From: Streptomyces sp. LUP30
Lineage (GTDB): Bacteria; Actinomycetota; Actinomycetes; Streptomycetales; Streptomycetaceae
DNA: 64,000 bases
Reading direction: 5' to 3'
NCBI RefSeq assembly: GCF_001746365.1
Contig: NZ_MJAJ01000020.1
Coordinates: 1 to 64,000 of the forward strand
Positions 45,267 to 54,330 of this stretch are shown one piece after another (position 1 is the first letter of the stretch; each line of letters begins with the position of its first letter). The translations under genes were made by a program, and so were the position numbers. Under the pieces are notes generated by a model. The model was not told where the DNA came from. It searched no databases and worked only from the letters and a program-made list of their open reading frames with translations.

Positions 45267-46175
45267 GTGGTGCTGGTGGTGTCGGAAGAGGTGCGGGACG
45301 CGGTCGACGCGCGTCGACCCGTGGTGGCCCTGGAGTCCACGATCATCTCGCACGGGCTGCCCCGCCCGCGCAACCTGCAGGTGGCGCTGGAGCTGGAGGC
45401 GGTCGTCCGCGCGGAGGGCGCCGTGCCCGCGACGATCGCGGTGCTGGACGGGCGGCCCCATGTGGGTCTGGACAAGGGGCAGTTGGAGCGGGTGGCCAAC
45501 GAGGACGGCTTCCGCAAGCTGGGCCATCGGGACCTGCCGCTCGCGGTGGCCTCCGGGGCGAGCGGGGCGACCACGGTGTCGGCGACGGCCCTGCTGGCGG
45601 CGCTGGCGGGGGTACGGGTGTTCGCGACGGGCGGGCTCGGCGGGGTGCACCGGGAGTGGACGCTCACCCAGGACGAGTCGGCCGACCTCGGGCTGCTGGC
45701 GAGCACCCGGATCACGGTCGTGTGCGCGGGCGTCAAATCGATCCTGGACGTGCCGGCGACCCTGCAGCGGCTCGAGACCCTGGGCGTCGCCGTCGCCGGG
45801 TACGGCACCGACCGCTTCCCCGGGTTCTATCTCTCCGACTCGGGCCACCCCGTCGACTGGACACTGGAGACCCCGCGGCAGGCGGCCGAGGTGATGCGGG
45901 CTCAGGACGCGCTCGGGGTGCCGGAGTCGGCGCTGATCGTCGCGAACCCGGTGCCGGAGGACGAGCAGCTGGATCCCGAGCTGCACGCGCGTGTGCTCGC
46001 CGACGCGCTGCACGCGTGCGCCGAGGCGGGCGTGACCGGCCAGGGCGTCACACCGTTCCTGCTCGACTATCTGGTCAGGCACACCGACGGCGCGTCCCTG
46101 AGCGCCAACCTCGCGGCGGTGCGCGGCAATGTGCGGCTGGCGGCACGGATCGCGACGGCGTGGACCGAGGCATGA
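45267..46175 (+). CDS. psuG: Pseudouridine-5'-phosphate glycosidase
   Basis: Cleaves pseudouridine-5'-phosphate to uracil and ribose-5-phosphate. The 302-residue product matches the PsuG family throughout: VVALESTIISHGLPRPRN at residues 18-36, the Gly-rich GGLGGVHREW and CAGVKSILDVP with the catalytic Lys157. The GTG at 45267 starts the family N terminus, with aggcggg upstream. The stop overlaps the ATG of the kinase gene (ATGA). PsuG with a PfkB kinase is the classical pseudouridine breakdown pair. Confidence 0.95.
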   Translation: MVLVVSEEVRDAVDARRPVVALESTIISHGLPRPRNLQVALELEAVVRAEGAVPATIAVLDGRPHVGLDKGQLERVANEDGFRKLGHRDLPLAVASGASGATTVSATALLAALAGVRVFATGGLGGVHREWTLTQDESADLGLLASTRITVVCAGVKSILDVPATLQRLETLGVAVAGYGTDRFPGFYLSDSGHPVDWTLETPRQAAEVMRAQDALGVPESALIVANPVPEDEQLDPELHARVLADALHACAEAGVTGQGVTPFLLDYLVRHTDGASLSANLAAVRGNVRLAARIATAWTEA

Positions 46176-47332
46176 CCGGCCGGCCGGGCGAAGCGGCCGG
46201 GGCGGAGGGGGCCGGCGTCCCGGGCGAAGCGGCCGGGGCGGACGGGGCGGACCGCGGTGACGGCGGCTCGGTCCGGGACCCGGGTGAGGGCGGGGAAAGC
46301 GGACCGGAGGGCTGCCGGGGACAGTCCCGGGGAAGGGGCACGGGCACGCGGTCCCTCACGAGGGCGGCTTCCGCGTCGGGGGTGGGAGGCGGCGGGGCGC
46401 TGCTGGTCGTCGGGGACGTCGTGACGGACGTCGTCGCGCGGCATCGGGGGCCGCTGGCCCCGGGCACGGACACGACCTCCGTGATCCGCACGCTGCCGGG
46501 GGGCGCGGGCGCCAACGTGGCGTGCTGGTCGGCGTATCGGGGGTGCCCGGACGTACGGCTGCTCGGGCGGGTGGGCGCGGAGTCGGCGGCCTGGCACGAG
46601 CAGGAGCTGATCGCCTGCGGGGTGCGGCCCCGCCTCGTCGTCGACCCGCACGCGGCCACCGGCACGGTGATCTGTCTGGTCGACACGGACGCCGCCGCCG
46701 AGCGGACGTTCCTCACCGACAGCGGCGCCTCCTTGAGGCTCGACCCCGAGGACTGGTCGGACGCCCTTCTCGACGGGGTGGGCCGACTGCATCTGTCGGG
46801 CTATCTGCTGTTCTCGCAGACCGGGCGGGCGCTGGTGCGCACGGCGGTGGCGTCGGCACGCGCGCGCGGGACGCCGGTGAGCCTCGATCCCGCGTCGGCG
46901 GGCTTCCTCAGGGAACTGGGCGTCGACCGCTTCCTGACCTTCGTCGAGGAAGTGGACGTCCTGCTGCCCAGCCGCGACGAGGCCACTCTGCTGACGGGGC
47001 TGTCCGATCCGCTGGACGCCGCGGCCGAGCTGAGCCGCCGCATCCCACTGGTGGTGGCCAAGCAAGGCGCGGACGGCGCGCTCGTGGCCCGGGACGGCGC
47101 CGTCCTCGCCCGCGTTCCCGCAGTCGCGGCGACCCCGAAGGACACGACGGGCGCGGGCGACGCATTCACCGGAGCGTTCCTCGCCGCGCTGCTCACGGGC
47201 GCCGACGCGGTGGCGGCCGCTGCGGAGGGCTGCCGGACCGGGGCCATGGCAGTGGAACGCGTCGGCGGCAGACCGCCCGCCCCGGGTGACGCCCCGGAGC
47301 CGACGACGACCCGGACGACCCACCGGCCCTGA
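46172..47332 (+). CDS. PfkB-family kinase, probable pseudouridine kinase
   Basis: 386-residue kinase of the ribokinase family; paired with psuG it most likely phosphorylates pseudouridine. The catalytic part starts near residue 72 (ALLVVGDVVTDVVARH) and includes GGAGANVACWSAY, DSGASLRLDPEDW and the ATP signature TTGAGDAFTGAFLAALL. The first 70 residues are Gly/Ala/Glu/Asp-rich low complexity, partly created by a 22-nt direct repeat (46185-46206 and 46221-46242). The ATG overlaps the psuG stop; an in-frame GTG at 46382 would give a conventional length, so the true start is open. Pseudouridine specificity is inferred from context. Confidence 0.85.
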   Translation: MTGRPGEAAGAEGAGVPGEAAGADGADRGDGGSVRDPGEGGESGPEGCRGQSRGRGTGTRSLTRAASASGVGGGGALLVVGDVVTDVVARHRGPLAPGTDTTSVIRTLPGGAGANVACWSAYRGCPDVRLLGRVGAESAAWHEQELIACGVRPRLVVDPHAATGTVICLVDTDAAAERTFLTDSGASLRLDPEDWSDALLDGVGRLHLSGYLLFSQTGRALVRTAVASARARGTPVSLDPASAGFLRELGVDRFLTFVEEVDVLLPSRDEATLLTGLSDPLDAAAELSRRIPLVVAKQGADGALVARDGAVLARVPAVAATPKDTTGAGDAFTGAFLAALLTGADAVAAAAEGCRTGAMAVERVGGRPPAPGDAPEPTTTRTTHRP

Positions 47333-47452
47333 CACGAGCGGCAACCGAAGCGGCACCTCCCGACCGGCCGCCCGAGCGGCAGCCGGCCTCGCGCGCCGCG
47401 CAACGGCGAACGCACACCGCGAACGGCCGCCGGGCCGCCGGGCCGCCGAAAG

Positions 47453-48247
47453 CTATTCCTTTCGGCCCCAAGCCGAGATCATCGGTGCGGTCGCGAGGTC
47501 CATGCTGCCGGAGGCGACGTTCGCCAGGTGCTGATCGATCTCCTCGTCGGTCGCGAGCCCTGCCTTGACGAGCTCGTCGCGGATCTGGCGGACCGTCGCG
47601 GACTCCAGGGCGGTGCAGGCCGGGGAGGTGAGGGGGAAGCAGGCGTCGGCCTCGACCCGGACCAGCCCGGCCTCGCGGAGCAGACGCGGCAGCTTGCGGC
47701 CGTAGGAGAGGTCGGCGCCCCGGCCGGCGAGGAGCTGACGGAAGCCGTGTCGCAGACGGTTCGCCAACTGCTGTTCGGGGCCGTGCTCGTCGGGGCAGAG
47801 CAGGGGCTGCAGGGCGGGGTCGGCGTCCTCGATCAGGAGCCGTCCACCGGGGCGAAGAGCACTGACCATCGACCGCAACGCGCGTTCCCGGTCGGGCACA
47901 TGGACCAGGACGAGCCGGGCGTGCACCAGGTCGAGCCCCTCCATCGGCGGCTCGTCGAGCCCGAGGTCATGGACGCGGACCTCCACCGGCGGGCGGGCGA
48001 CGGGCCGCAGGCGGGAGGTATCGATGTCCGTCGCGAGGACCTTGCCCGTCGGACCGACCTTCTTCGCCAGCCAGGACACCACGGAGGCGCCGCCGGCGCC
48101 CGCCTCCCAGCAGCGCCAGCCGGGGCCGATCCCGAGCCCGTCGAGATGGCGGAACGTCGTCGGATCGAACAGGGCGGCGAAGGCGTCGAAGCGTTCCCCC
48201 GCCTCCGGCTGCCGGTTGTCGAGGAGGTATCCGTCGGATCGCGTCAT
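47453..48247 (-). CDS. Class I SAM-dependent methyltransferase
   Basis: 264-residue soluble methyltransferase. Motif I appears as RCWEAGAGGASVVSWLA (residues about 45-60), with the acidic SAM ribose ligand in VLATDIDTSRL, motif IV-like LDLVHARLVLVHV, and LRPGGRLLIEDADPALQPL. The C-terminal third binds an unknown substrate. Family length is normal. It converges on the pseudouridine kinase gene and is divergent from corA. Substrate cannot be inferred. Confidence 0.85.
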   Translation of the reverse strand: MTRSDGYLLDNRQPEAGERFDAFAALFDPTTFRHLDGLGIGPGWRCWEAGAGGASVVSWLAKKVGPTGKVLATDIDTSRLRPVARPPVEVRVHDLGLDEPPMEGLDLVHARLVLVHVPDRERALRSMVSALRPGGRLLIEDADPALQPLLCPDEHGPEQQLANRLRHGFRQLLAGRGADLSYGRKLPRLLREAGLVRVEADACFPLTSPACTALESATVRQIRDELVKAGLATDEEIDQHLANVASGSMDLATAPMISAWGRKE

Positions 48248-48547
48248 GCGGCGATCATCCCAGTCGTCCGGCGTGCTGAACGTGGTCGACGCGGCCGGGC
48301 GCCCGACCCCGGAAGGCCCGCAGCCGCTCTCGGGAAGTGTCGGAAATGCCGTCGCCCGAAGGGTCCGACGGGTGCGAGGTCCCGTCGGGCGAAGGGTCCG
48401 AATCGTCCGAAGTCCCGTTGTCCACAGGCGGGAACAAAACGGAACCTTCCCTTTCCACAGGCTTACGCGCGAGATACCCGGGCCTGGCAGACTGGCGCGC
48501 CAGGGCGCAGGAATGCGGCACGAGGAGATTCACGCAAGGAGACCGGG
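48248..48547. other. Divergent intergenic region, methyltransferase / corA
   Basis: 300 nt without a supportable gene. It has two copies of gtcgSSCgaagggtccga (48351-48368 and 48384-48401, period 33 nt), inverted-repeat-like gtccga elements nearby, and a lower-G+C stretch ggaaccttccctttccac at 48440-48460 that probably holds the corA promoter. The corA ribosome-binding site aaggag is at the right end. Confidence 0.5.
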
Positions 48548-49675
48548 ATGACCATGGCGGGGAATCTGCGGAAGGTCGCCGACTTCGGAAAGGTCGGCGG
48601 CCTGCGCAGGGTGGCGCGGTTGGCCCGACGGCATCCGCGGGTCGACCTGAGTCACCATGCCCGCTCCCCATTGGGGTCGTCCGTGGTGAACTGCGTGACG
48701 TACCGGGACGGCGTCCGTGCTCCGCGCGGCGGGAATCTGGTCGACACCGTGGAGCGGGTCCGCAAGAGCGGCCACGGTTTCGTCTGGCTCGGCCTGCACG
48801 AGCCGACCAACGACGAGTTCGCGGGCATCGCCGAACTCTTCGACCTGCACCCGCTGGCGGTCGAGGACGCCGTCGAGGCCCATCAGCGGCCGAAGGTCGA
48901 GCGCTACGGCGAGACGTTGTTCGCGGTGTTCAAGACGGTCTGCTACGTCGAGCACGAGGAGCTCACCGCGACGAGCGAGGTCGTCGACACCGGGGAGATC
49001 ATGGTGTTCGTCGGCCAGGATTTCGTCATCACGGTGCGCCACGGACGGCACGGTTCGCTGGGGCCGCTGCGCGAGGCGCTGGAGTCCGACACAGGCCAGT
49101 TGACGAAGGGCCCGTCGGCGGTGCTGCACGCCATCGCGGACCATGTGGTCGACGACTACCTCAACGTCATCGACGCGGTGCAGGCGGACATCGACCAGGT
49201 CGAGACGGATGTGTTCGCGGAGAACGGCGCGCGGGCGGACCCCGGGCGCATCTACCAGCTCAAGCGTGAACTCCTGGAGCTGAAGCGGGCGGTGGTGCCG
49301 CTCGGCCGGCCGCTGCTGGACCTGGCGGACCGGCCGGTCCGGGTGGTCGATCCGGAGATACAGGCCTATTTCCGGGACGTCTCCGACCACCTGCTGCGGG
49401 CCACGGAGCAGATCGCCGCCTTCGACGAACTGCTGAACTCGATCCTGCAGGCGCACCTGGCGCAGGTCACGGTGGCGCAGAACGAGGACATGCGCAAGAT
49501 CACGGCTTGGGCGGCGGAGATCGCGGTGCCGACGATGGTCTGCGGGGTGTACGGCATGAACTTCGACCACATGCCGGAACTGCACTGGAGGTTCGGCTAC
49601 CCGCTGGTCGTCGGCGTGATATCCGTCGCCTGCTGGGTCCTGCACCGCGGCTTCCGGCGCAACGGCTGGCTCTGA
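48548..49675 (+). CDS. corA: CorA-family magnesium/cobalt transport protein
   Basis: Pentameric divalent-cation channel, 375 residues. A large N-terminal cytoplasmic domain (residues 40-300) contains WLGLHEPTNDEFAGIAELF and HPLAVEDAVEAHQRPKVE. The long stalk helix is followed by two C-terminal transmembrane segments bracketing the signature YGMNF. The last residues (HRGFRRNGWL) are basic. The ATG at 48548 has a perfect aaggag 6-7 nt upstream. A separate transcription unit. Confidence 0.95.
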   Translation: MTMAGNLRKVADFGKVGGLRRVARLARRHPRVDLSHHARSPLGSSVVNCVTYRDGVRAPRGGNLVDTVERVRKSGHGFVWLGLHEPTNDEFAGIAELFDLHPLAVEDAVEAHQRPKVERYGETLFAVFKTVCYVEHEELTATSEVVDTGEIMVFVGQDFVITVRHGRHGSLGPLREALESDTGQLTKGPSAVLHAIADHVVDDYLNVIDAVQADIDQVETDVFAENGARADPGRIYQLKRELLELKRAVVPLGRPLLDLADRPVRVVDPEIQAYFRDVSDHLLRATEQIAAFDELLNSILQAHLAQVTVAQNEDMRKITAWAAEIAVPTMVCGVYGMNFDHMPELHWRFGYPLVVGVISVACWVLHRGFRRNGWL

Positions 49676-49752
49676 GCGGCCCTCGCGCCGCCGCTCCGCA
49701 GCCCCCGCTCCTTCCGCTCGACGCTCGACGCCCGGCTCTCGGTCTGCGGTCC

Positions 49753-50208
49753 TCAGGCGGAGAAGCCCACGATCTTCTGCGGGACGACGCGGATGATCAC
49801 GCGGACCTCGTCGCCCCTTTCCGCGGGCGGATCGATGCCGAGGTACTTGTGCGACAGCTCGTGCGGGAGCCGCTTGTCGGGGTCCGGCAGGATCTCGGCG
49901 ACGCCACGGATCTCGACCGAGTCGTAAGGGTTGGCGAGGTCGAAGACGGAGAGGCTGACGCGGGTGTCACGACGGAGGTTGCGCACCTTCTGACGGCCGT
50001 CCGTCGAGGAGAAGACCACGGTGTCGCCCTCGCGTTTGATCCAGACCACCGAGTTCTGCGGGGCTCCGCCGGGGCCGAGGGTGGCGACGGCGGCGAAGTT
50101 CTTGCCGTCGAGCAGGGCGCGAACGGGCCCGGTGAAGGAGACGGGCGCTGCGGAGTCCGCGGGGACCACGGACGCAGCGGGGAGGGAAGTGCCTTCGGAG
50201 ATCGACAT
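49753..50208 (-). CDS. PPOX-class (pyridoxamine oxidase-fold) flavin/F420 protein
   Basis: 151-residue split-barrel protein of the PPOX superfamily. The fold core is FAAVATLGPGGAPQNSVVWIKREG, then VVFSSTDGRQKVRNLRRDTR, then VEIRGVAEILPDPD, the pattern of the F420-dependent PPOX subgroup in actinobacteria. The basic cluster (KVRNLRRD) fits cofactor phosphate binding. Whether it uses FMN or F420, and on what, is unknown. The start at 50208 fits the usual length. Confidence 0.85.
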   Translation of the reverse strand: MSISEGTSLPAASVVPADSAAPVSFTGPVRALLDGKNFAAVATLGPGGAPQNSVVWIKREGDTVVFSSTDGRQKVRNLRRDTRVSLSVFDLANPYDSVEIRGVAEILPDPDKRLPHELSHKYLGIDPPAERGDEVRVIIRVVPQKIVGFSA

Positions 50209-50263
50209 GACACCACCCTAGTTACATGCGTATGCATTTAAAAGCGGTGGGATGGGGCGGGAA

Positions 50264-50905
50264 TCAGCCACTCCAGGCCGGATGGCGCGGGTCGTCCGCA
50301 CGCACGAGGACGTCGGCCGTCGCCGCCGGATCGGTCTCCTGGTCGTAGCGCTCGAAGGCGGGCAGGGTCCAGTGGTCGGTTTCTGCGGTGCGCCGGCGCA
50401 GGGCGGCCGGAGAGAGCAGCACGTGGACGCTCAGGTCGAGGGGGAACCAGTGGCGCAGCAGGAACGGGCCGTGCAGCAACAGGAAGCCGCCCGGCGGCAG
50501 GGGGACATAGGAGCTGCGGGTGGCGCGGTCGGTGACGGGATCGCGGAGATCGGGCAGGATGCGTCCGGCGCCGCCCGCGTCGAGGGGATTGAAGACCTCG
50601 CGCCACAGCGCGCCGGTGTCGAACCAGCCGTCGTAATAGGCCTCGACGTCTTGCCGTCCGTACTCCAGGCGGAGGGAGGCGGGGCGCAGAAAGCCGTGCG
50701 TGTCCACCACCTGGGAGGGACGGCCGCGGGTGCGCAGGGCCTCGGCGACGCGCGACGCGAGATCTCCGGGGCGGGCCGCCGGGGCGCCGTCGAAGGCGAC
50801 GCGCGGCCAGGGGCTCCCGTCGTCCGGCTTCAGGTCGAGCAGCCGCTCGGCGAGGAGGTCGCCGAGCCGTTCCCAAGTGATCGCTTCGAGTCGCACACGG
50901 CCCAT
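50264..50905 (-). CDS. Uridine kinase-like protein
   Basis: 213-residue protein of the uridine kinase / nucleoside kinase-like family common in Streptomyces. It starts RLEAITWERLGDLLAERLLD and has a degenerate P-loop region RVAFDGAPAARPGDLA (no GKS/T), the segment VVDTHGFLRPASLRLEYGR, the DPVTDRATR region and LLLHGPFLLRHWFPLDLSVH. Without a proper Walker A, catalytic kinase activity is doubtful although the general fold is recognisable. The nearest upstream sequence is a 16-bp tandem repeat. Confidence 0.75.
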   Translation of the reverse strand: MGRVRLEAITWERLGDLLAERLLDLKPDDGSPWPRVAFDGAPAARPGDLASRVAEALRTRGRPSQVVDTHGFLRPASLRLEYGRQDVEAYYDGWFDTGALWREVFNPLDAGGAGRILPDLRDPVTDRATRSSYVPLPPGGFLLLHGPFLLRHWFPLDLSVHVLLSPAALRRRTAETDHWTLPAFERYDQETDPAATADVLVRADDPRHPAWSG

Positions 50906-50952
50906 GATGCGTCAGGCGCCGGTCGGCATGCGTCACGGTCGAAGGCCACGAA

Positions 50953-51016
50953 GGTCGGAGGCCATCGGGGTCGGAGGCCACTGGGGTCGGAGGCCATGGG
51001 GGTCGGCGCCCATGCG
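50953..51016. repeat. Four 16-bp tandem repeats upstream of the uridine-kinase-like gene
   Basis: Units ggtcggaggccatcgg, ggtcggaggccactgg, ggtcggaggccatggg and ggtcggcgcccatgcg run head to tail. They lie between the divergent starts of the uridine-kinase-like and DUF2293 genes, where promoters or operators would be expected. Confidence 0.85.
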
Positions 51017-51111
51017 CCGGTGGTGTACGGCGGACAGGCATGCGGGGCGATCGGGCGGGCCGCGGTCGGTGGCCGGTTGCCTCCACGGCCACCAGAGGGA
51101 ATGAAGCCGGT

Positions 51112-51897
51112 ATGGCATCCGTAGCCCGCACCGTCTCCGCACCGCACAGCCGGTTCGTCGTCGTCCAACCGCTACGGCGGAAGCTGTGCGCAGGGTGTCG
51201 TCGCGGGCCACTGGCGATGCTGATCCTGGAGGACGCCGCGCCCCGCTGCCTCGACTGCGCGGATCTCGGTCACCTGGTGTTCCTGCCGCGCGGCGACACG
51301 GCGCTGACCCGCAGAGCGCGTGAGGAGAGCGGGCTGTCGGCGGTGGTGGTCCGGTTCAACCGGCGCAAGGGGCGTTACGAGCGGCAGGGCGTCCTCGTCG
51401 AGGAGGCTGCGCTCACGCGGGCGGAGGAGCGTTGCCTTGCGGACGCCGAGGCACGACGGCGGCGCCGGGTCCGGGACGCCCGACGGCGGGCCGCACAGGA
51501 CAAGCGGTTCGCGGAGGCGTTCGCTGCGGAAATCCTGCGGTTGTTTCCCGGTTGTCCGCAGGACCGGGCGCACGGGATCGCCGGGCACGCCTCGCTCCGG
51601 GGCAGCGGTCGGGTCGGACGCAGCGCCGCCGGCCGGGCGCTGACCGAGGGAGCCGTCGTCTCGGCGGTCGTGGCGTCCGTACGTCATCTCGACACGCCGT
51701 ACGACCGTCTGCTGATGAGCGGGCTGCCGCGGTACGAGGCACGCCGGCAGATCGCGGCCGGCGTGGAGGCGCGGTTACGGACGTGGCGAGAGGCGTCACC
51801 GCCGCACATGGAACCGCCGCACACGGAACCGACACGCACGGAACCGACACGCGTCGACGGGGACGAGGGTCGCGCGGCCGGGGCGGCGTCCTGTTGA
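51112..51897 (+). CDS. DUF2293 domain protein with N-terminal zinc-ribbon
   Basis: 261-residue protein. The first 55 residues have two CxxC pairs (CAGC and CLDC, spaced by about 18 residues), a probable zinc ribbon. A basic, Arg-rich helix region follows (ADAEARRRRRVRDARRRAAQ), then the DUF2293 domain (FAEAFAAEILRLFPGCPQ, then AIVHRHT-like positions replaced here by VVASVRHLDTPYDRLLMSG). The C-terminal tail has short Pro/Thr/Glu repeats (PPHTEPTRTEPTR). The domain is common in actinobacteria and function is unknown; the basic and zinc features suggest nucleic-acid binding. Confidence 0.75.
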   Translation: MASVARTVSAPHSRFVVVQPLRRKLCAGCRRGPLAMLILEDAAPRCLDCADLGHLVFLPRGDTALTRRAREESGLSAVVVRFNRRKGRYERQGVLVEEAALTRAEERCLADAEARRRRRVRDARRRAAQDKRFAEAFAAEILRLFPGCPQDRAHGIAGHASLRGSGRVGRSAAGRALTEGAVVSAVVASVRHLDTPYDRLLMSGLPRYEARRQIAAGVEARLRTWREASPPHMEPPHTEPTRTEPTRVDGDEGRAAGAASC

Positions 51898-52033
51898 GGA
51901 CGCGCAGGCGGCCCGGCGGATGCGTGCCGGCGCGCGTTTCGGCCATGGTCACCGATCACGGACAGGATTTCACTTGAGGTGACGGAGCGTACCGGGCAAG
52001 ATCTCCGCTCGACGAGTGGGAGTTGACGTTGTC

Positions 52034-52513
52034 ATGATCGATGGACCGTACCCGGTGCTCGCGATGCTGGGCGCGCTGGCGACGGGGTTGATGGCCGGGG
52101 TCTTCTGCGCCTTCTCGGTCCTGGTGATGCGCGGGCTGGCCGCGCTGCCGGCCGCGCAGGGCGTGGCGGCGATGAACGCGATCAACTCCTCGGCGATGGC
52201 ACCGGCCTTCATGGTCCTCTTCCTGGGCGTGGCCGTCCTGTGCGCGGTGATCGCCGTCGTGACGTTCGTGCTGTGGCCGGACCACGGGACGGTGCACCTG
52301 CTGCTGGGCAGCGCGCTGTATCTGTGCGGCGCGTTCGGGGTGACCGTGATGGCGAACGTGCCGCGCAACGAGGCACTGGCGCGGCCGGCGCCGGGCGCCC
52401 CGGAGGCCGTCGTCTACTGGCCGACCTATCTGCGCGAGTGGACGAGGTGGAACCATGTGCGGGCTTTCGCCTCCGCGGTCGCGGCACTCGTCTACGCCCT
52501 CGCCCTGATCTGA
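52034..52513 (+). CDS. DUF1772 (anthrone oxygenase-like) membrane protein
   Basis: 159-residue protein with four hydrophobic segments, starting MIDGPYPVLAMLGALATGLM. It has the family's GVFCAFSVLVMRGLAALP, the polar AAMNAINSSAMAPAFMVLFL and the C-terminal WTRWNHVRAFASAVAALVYAL with the conserved WNH. DUF1772 proteins are small integral membrane proteins related to anthrone oxygenases. An upstream GTG at 52016 is possible, but the ATG at 52034 matches the usual start and has gggag upstream. Stands alone upstream of gltD. Confidence 0.85.
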   Translation: MIDGPYPVLAMLGALATGLMAGVFCAFSVLVMRGLAALPAAQGVAAMNAINSSAMAPAFMVLFLGVAVLCAVIAVVTFVLWPDHGTVHLLLGSALYLCGAFGVTVMANVPRNEALARPAPGAPEAVVYWPTYLREWTRWNHVRAFASAVAALVYALALI

Positions 52514-52661
52514 TCGGGTCGGATCGGATCAGATCGGATCCATCCCGGCGGAAAGCGCTGTCCTCCCACTCTGCGTAGGCGGGCGACGGCACGTATCGTG
52601 GCCGGAAGAGTGCCGCCCGATGACGCTCGGCCTGTCGTACGCGTACGCGAGGAACACGCCC

Positions 52662-54149
52662 ATGGCCGATCCCAAGGGATTCATGACCACACCGCGCCAG
52701 GACTGGCCCCGCCGGCCGGTCGAGGAGCGGGTCCGGGACTGGGACGAGGTGTACGTCCCCGGGGCGCTGCTGCCCTTGATCAGCAAGCAGGCCGACCGCT
52801 GCATGGACTGCGGGGTTCCGTTCTGCCACGAGGCCTGTCCGCTCGGCAATCTGATTCCCGAGTGGAACGACCTGGTCTCGCGGGAGGACTGGCGGGCGGC
52901 GAGCGACCGGCTGCACGCGACGAACAACTTCCCCGAGTTCACCGGGAGGTTGTGTCCGGCGCCGTGCGAGGCCGGGTGCGTGCTCGCCATCAACCAGCCG
53001 GCCGTCACCATCAAGAACGTCGAGGCGGCCATAGCCGACCGGGCCTGGGCCGACGGGCTGACGCCGCCACGGCCGCCGGACCGGCTGTCGGGGAAGACGG
53101 TCGCGGTGATCGGCTCCGGGCCCACGGGGCTGGCCGCGGCCCAGCAGTTGACCCGGGCCGGGCACACGGTCGCCGTCTACGAGAAGGACGACCGGATCGG
53201 CGGTCTGATGCGGTACGGCATCCCCGAGTTCAAGATGGAGAAGCGCCATCTGGAGCGGCGGATCGAGCAGATGCGGGCGGAGGGCACGAAGTTCCGCACG
53301 TCGACCACCGTCGGGCGGGACGTCATGGCCGGGGATCTGCGGACGCGCTACGACGCCGTCGTCATCGCCACCGGGGCGACCGAGTGGCGGGAACTGCACG
53401 TTCCCGGACGTGAGTTGACCGGGATCCAGCAGGCGATGGAGTACCTGCCGCTGGCCAACCGGGTGTGCGAGGGCGACCTGGAGGCGTCTCCGATGTCCGC
53501 CGCGGGCAAGCATGTCGTCATCGTCGGCGGCGGTGACACGGGGGCCGACTGTCTGGGCACGGCGGTGCGCGAGGGCGCCGCGTCCGTCACGCAGCTGGAC
53601 ATCTACGCACAGCCCGGAACGGAGCGCGACGAGGACGCCGACCCCTGGCCGACGTTTCCGAAGATCTACCGGCTCTCGGCGGCGCACGAGGAGGCGCGCG
53701 ACCTGGAGTCCGCGCCGGCGGCGGACGCGGACGCGCGGTTGTTCGCGGCGTCCACGCTCCGCTTCACCGGCGACACGACCGGGCATGTGCGGTCGCTGCA
53801 CCTCGTCGAGGTGGACGCGCGACGACGGCCGGTGGAGGGCACCGCTCGGGCGCTTCCCGCGGACCTCGTCCTGCTCGCCCTCGGCTTCTCGGGCCCCGAC
53901 CGCGAGGACGGGCTCGTCGAGCAGCTAGGGCTGGCGCTGGAGCCACGGGGCACGATCGCGCGGGGCGGCGACTTCGAGACGAACGTGCCCGGTGTGTTCG
54001 CCGCGGGGGACGCGGCGCGCGGACAGTCGCTGATCGTGTGGGCGATCGCGGAGGGACGGGCGGTGGCGGCCGCCGTCGACCGCCATCTGACCGGGAGTTC
54101 ACGGCTGCCGACGCCGATCGGGCCGTACGACCGGCCGATGAGCGTTTAG
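52662..54149 (+). CDS. gltD: Glutamate synthase (NADPH) small subunit
   Basis: Flavoprotein subunit of GOGAT supplying electrons for glutamate synthesis, 495 residues. N-terminal [4Fe-4S] ligands appear in RCMDCGVPFCHEACPLGN and RLCPAPCEAGCV. The first dinucleotide fold is VAVIGSGPTGLAAAQQL, the second HVVIVGGGDTGADCLG, and the FAD end is GVFAAGDAARGQSLIVWAI. The ATG at 52662 with gcgagg upstream gives the usual N terminus. No gltB (large subunit) is adjacent in the window; in Streptomyces it normally lies next to gltD, so this may be a solo paralogue. Confidence 0.95.
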   Translation: MADPKGFMTTPRQDWPRRPVEERVRDWDEVYVPGALLPLISKQADRCMDCGVPFCHEACPLGNLIPEWNDLVSREDWRAASDRLHATNNFPEFTGRLCPAPCEAGCVLAINQPAVTIKNVEAAIADRAWADGLTPPRPPDRLSGKTVAVIGSGPTGLAAAQQLTRAGHTVAVYEKDDRIGGLMRYGIPEFKMEKRHLERRIEQMRAEGTKFRTSTTVGRDVMAGDLRTRYDAVVIATGATEWRELHVPGRELTGIQQAMEYLPLANRVCEGDLEASPMSAAGKHVVIVGGGDTGADCLGTAVREGAASVTQLDIYAQPGTERDEDADPWPTFPKIYRLSAAHEEARDLESAPAADADARLFAASTLRFTGDTTGHVRSLHLVEVDARRRPVEGTARALPADLVLLALGFSGPDREDGLVEQLGLALEPRGTIARGGDFETNVPGVFAAGDAARGQSLIVWAIAEGRAVAAAVDRHLTGSSRLPTPIGPYDRPMSV

Positions 54150-54227
54150 CCCCCGCCGGCCCTGTCGGACCGTCCGCGGCGCGCCCGGCCGCGCCGGATC
54201 GAACGGCTCGGGCCGTCTCCGCGCGAC

Positions 54228-54300
54228 CGGCCCGGCCCGGACACCCGACCCGAACACCCGGCCCGGACACCCGGCCCGACCTGCGCACCCGGCCCTCGGA
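54228..54300. repeat. Degenerate 15-bp repeats before the MocR gene
   Basis: Three to four imperfect copies of cccggcccggacacc occur between the gltD stop and the MocR-type regulator. The pattern is broken by substitutions. Confidence 0.55.
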
Positions 54301-54330
54301 CCCGGGAGACCGCCTGTAGGGTGCGTTTCC

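Noticed and set aside
48255..48671. Possible small Ser/Asp-rich protein gene on the minus strand between methyltransferase and corA
   Set aside because: The frame is open because of two direct repeats, overlaps the corA start region, and has no start signal or conservation evidence.
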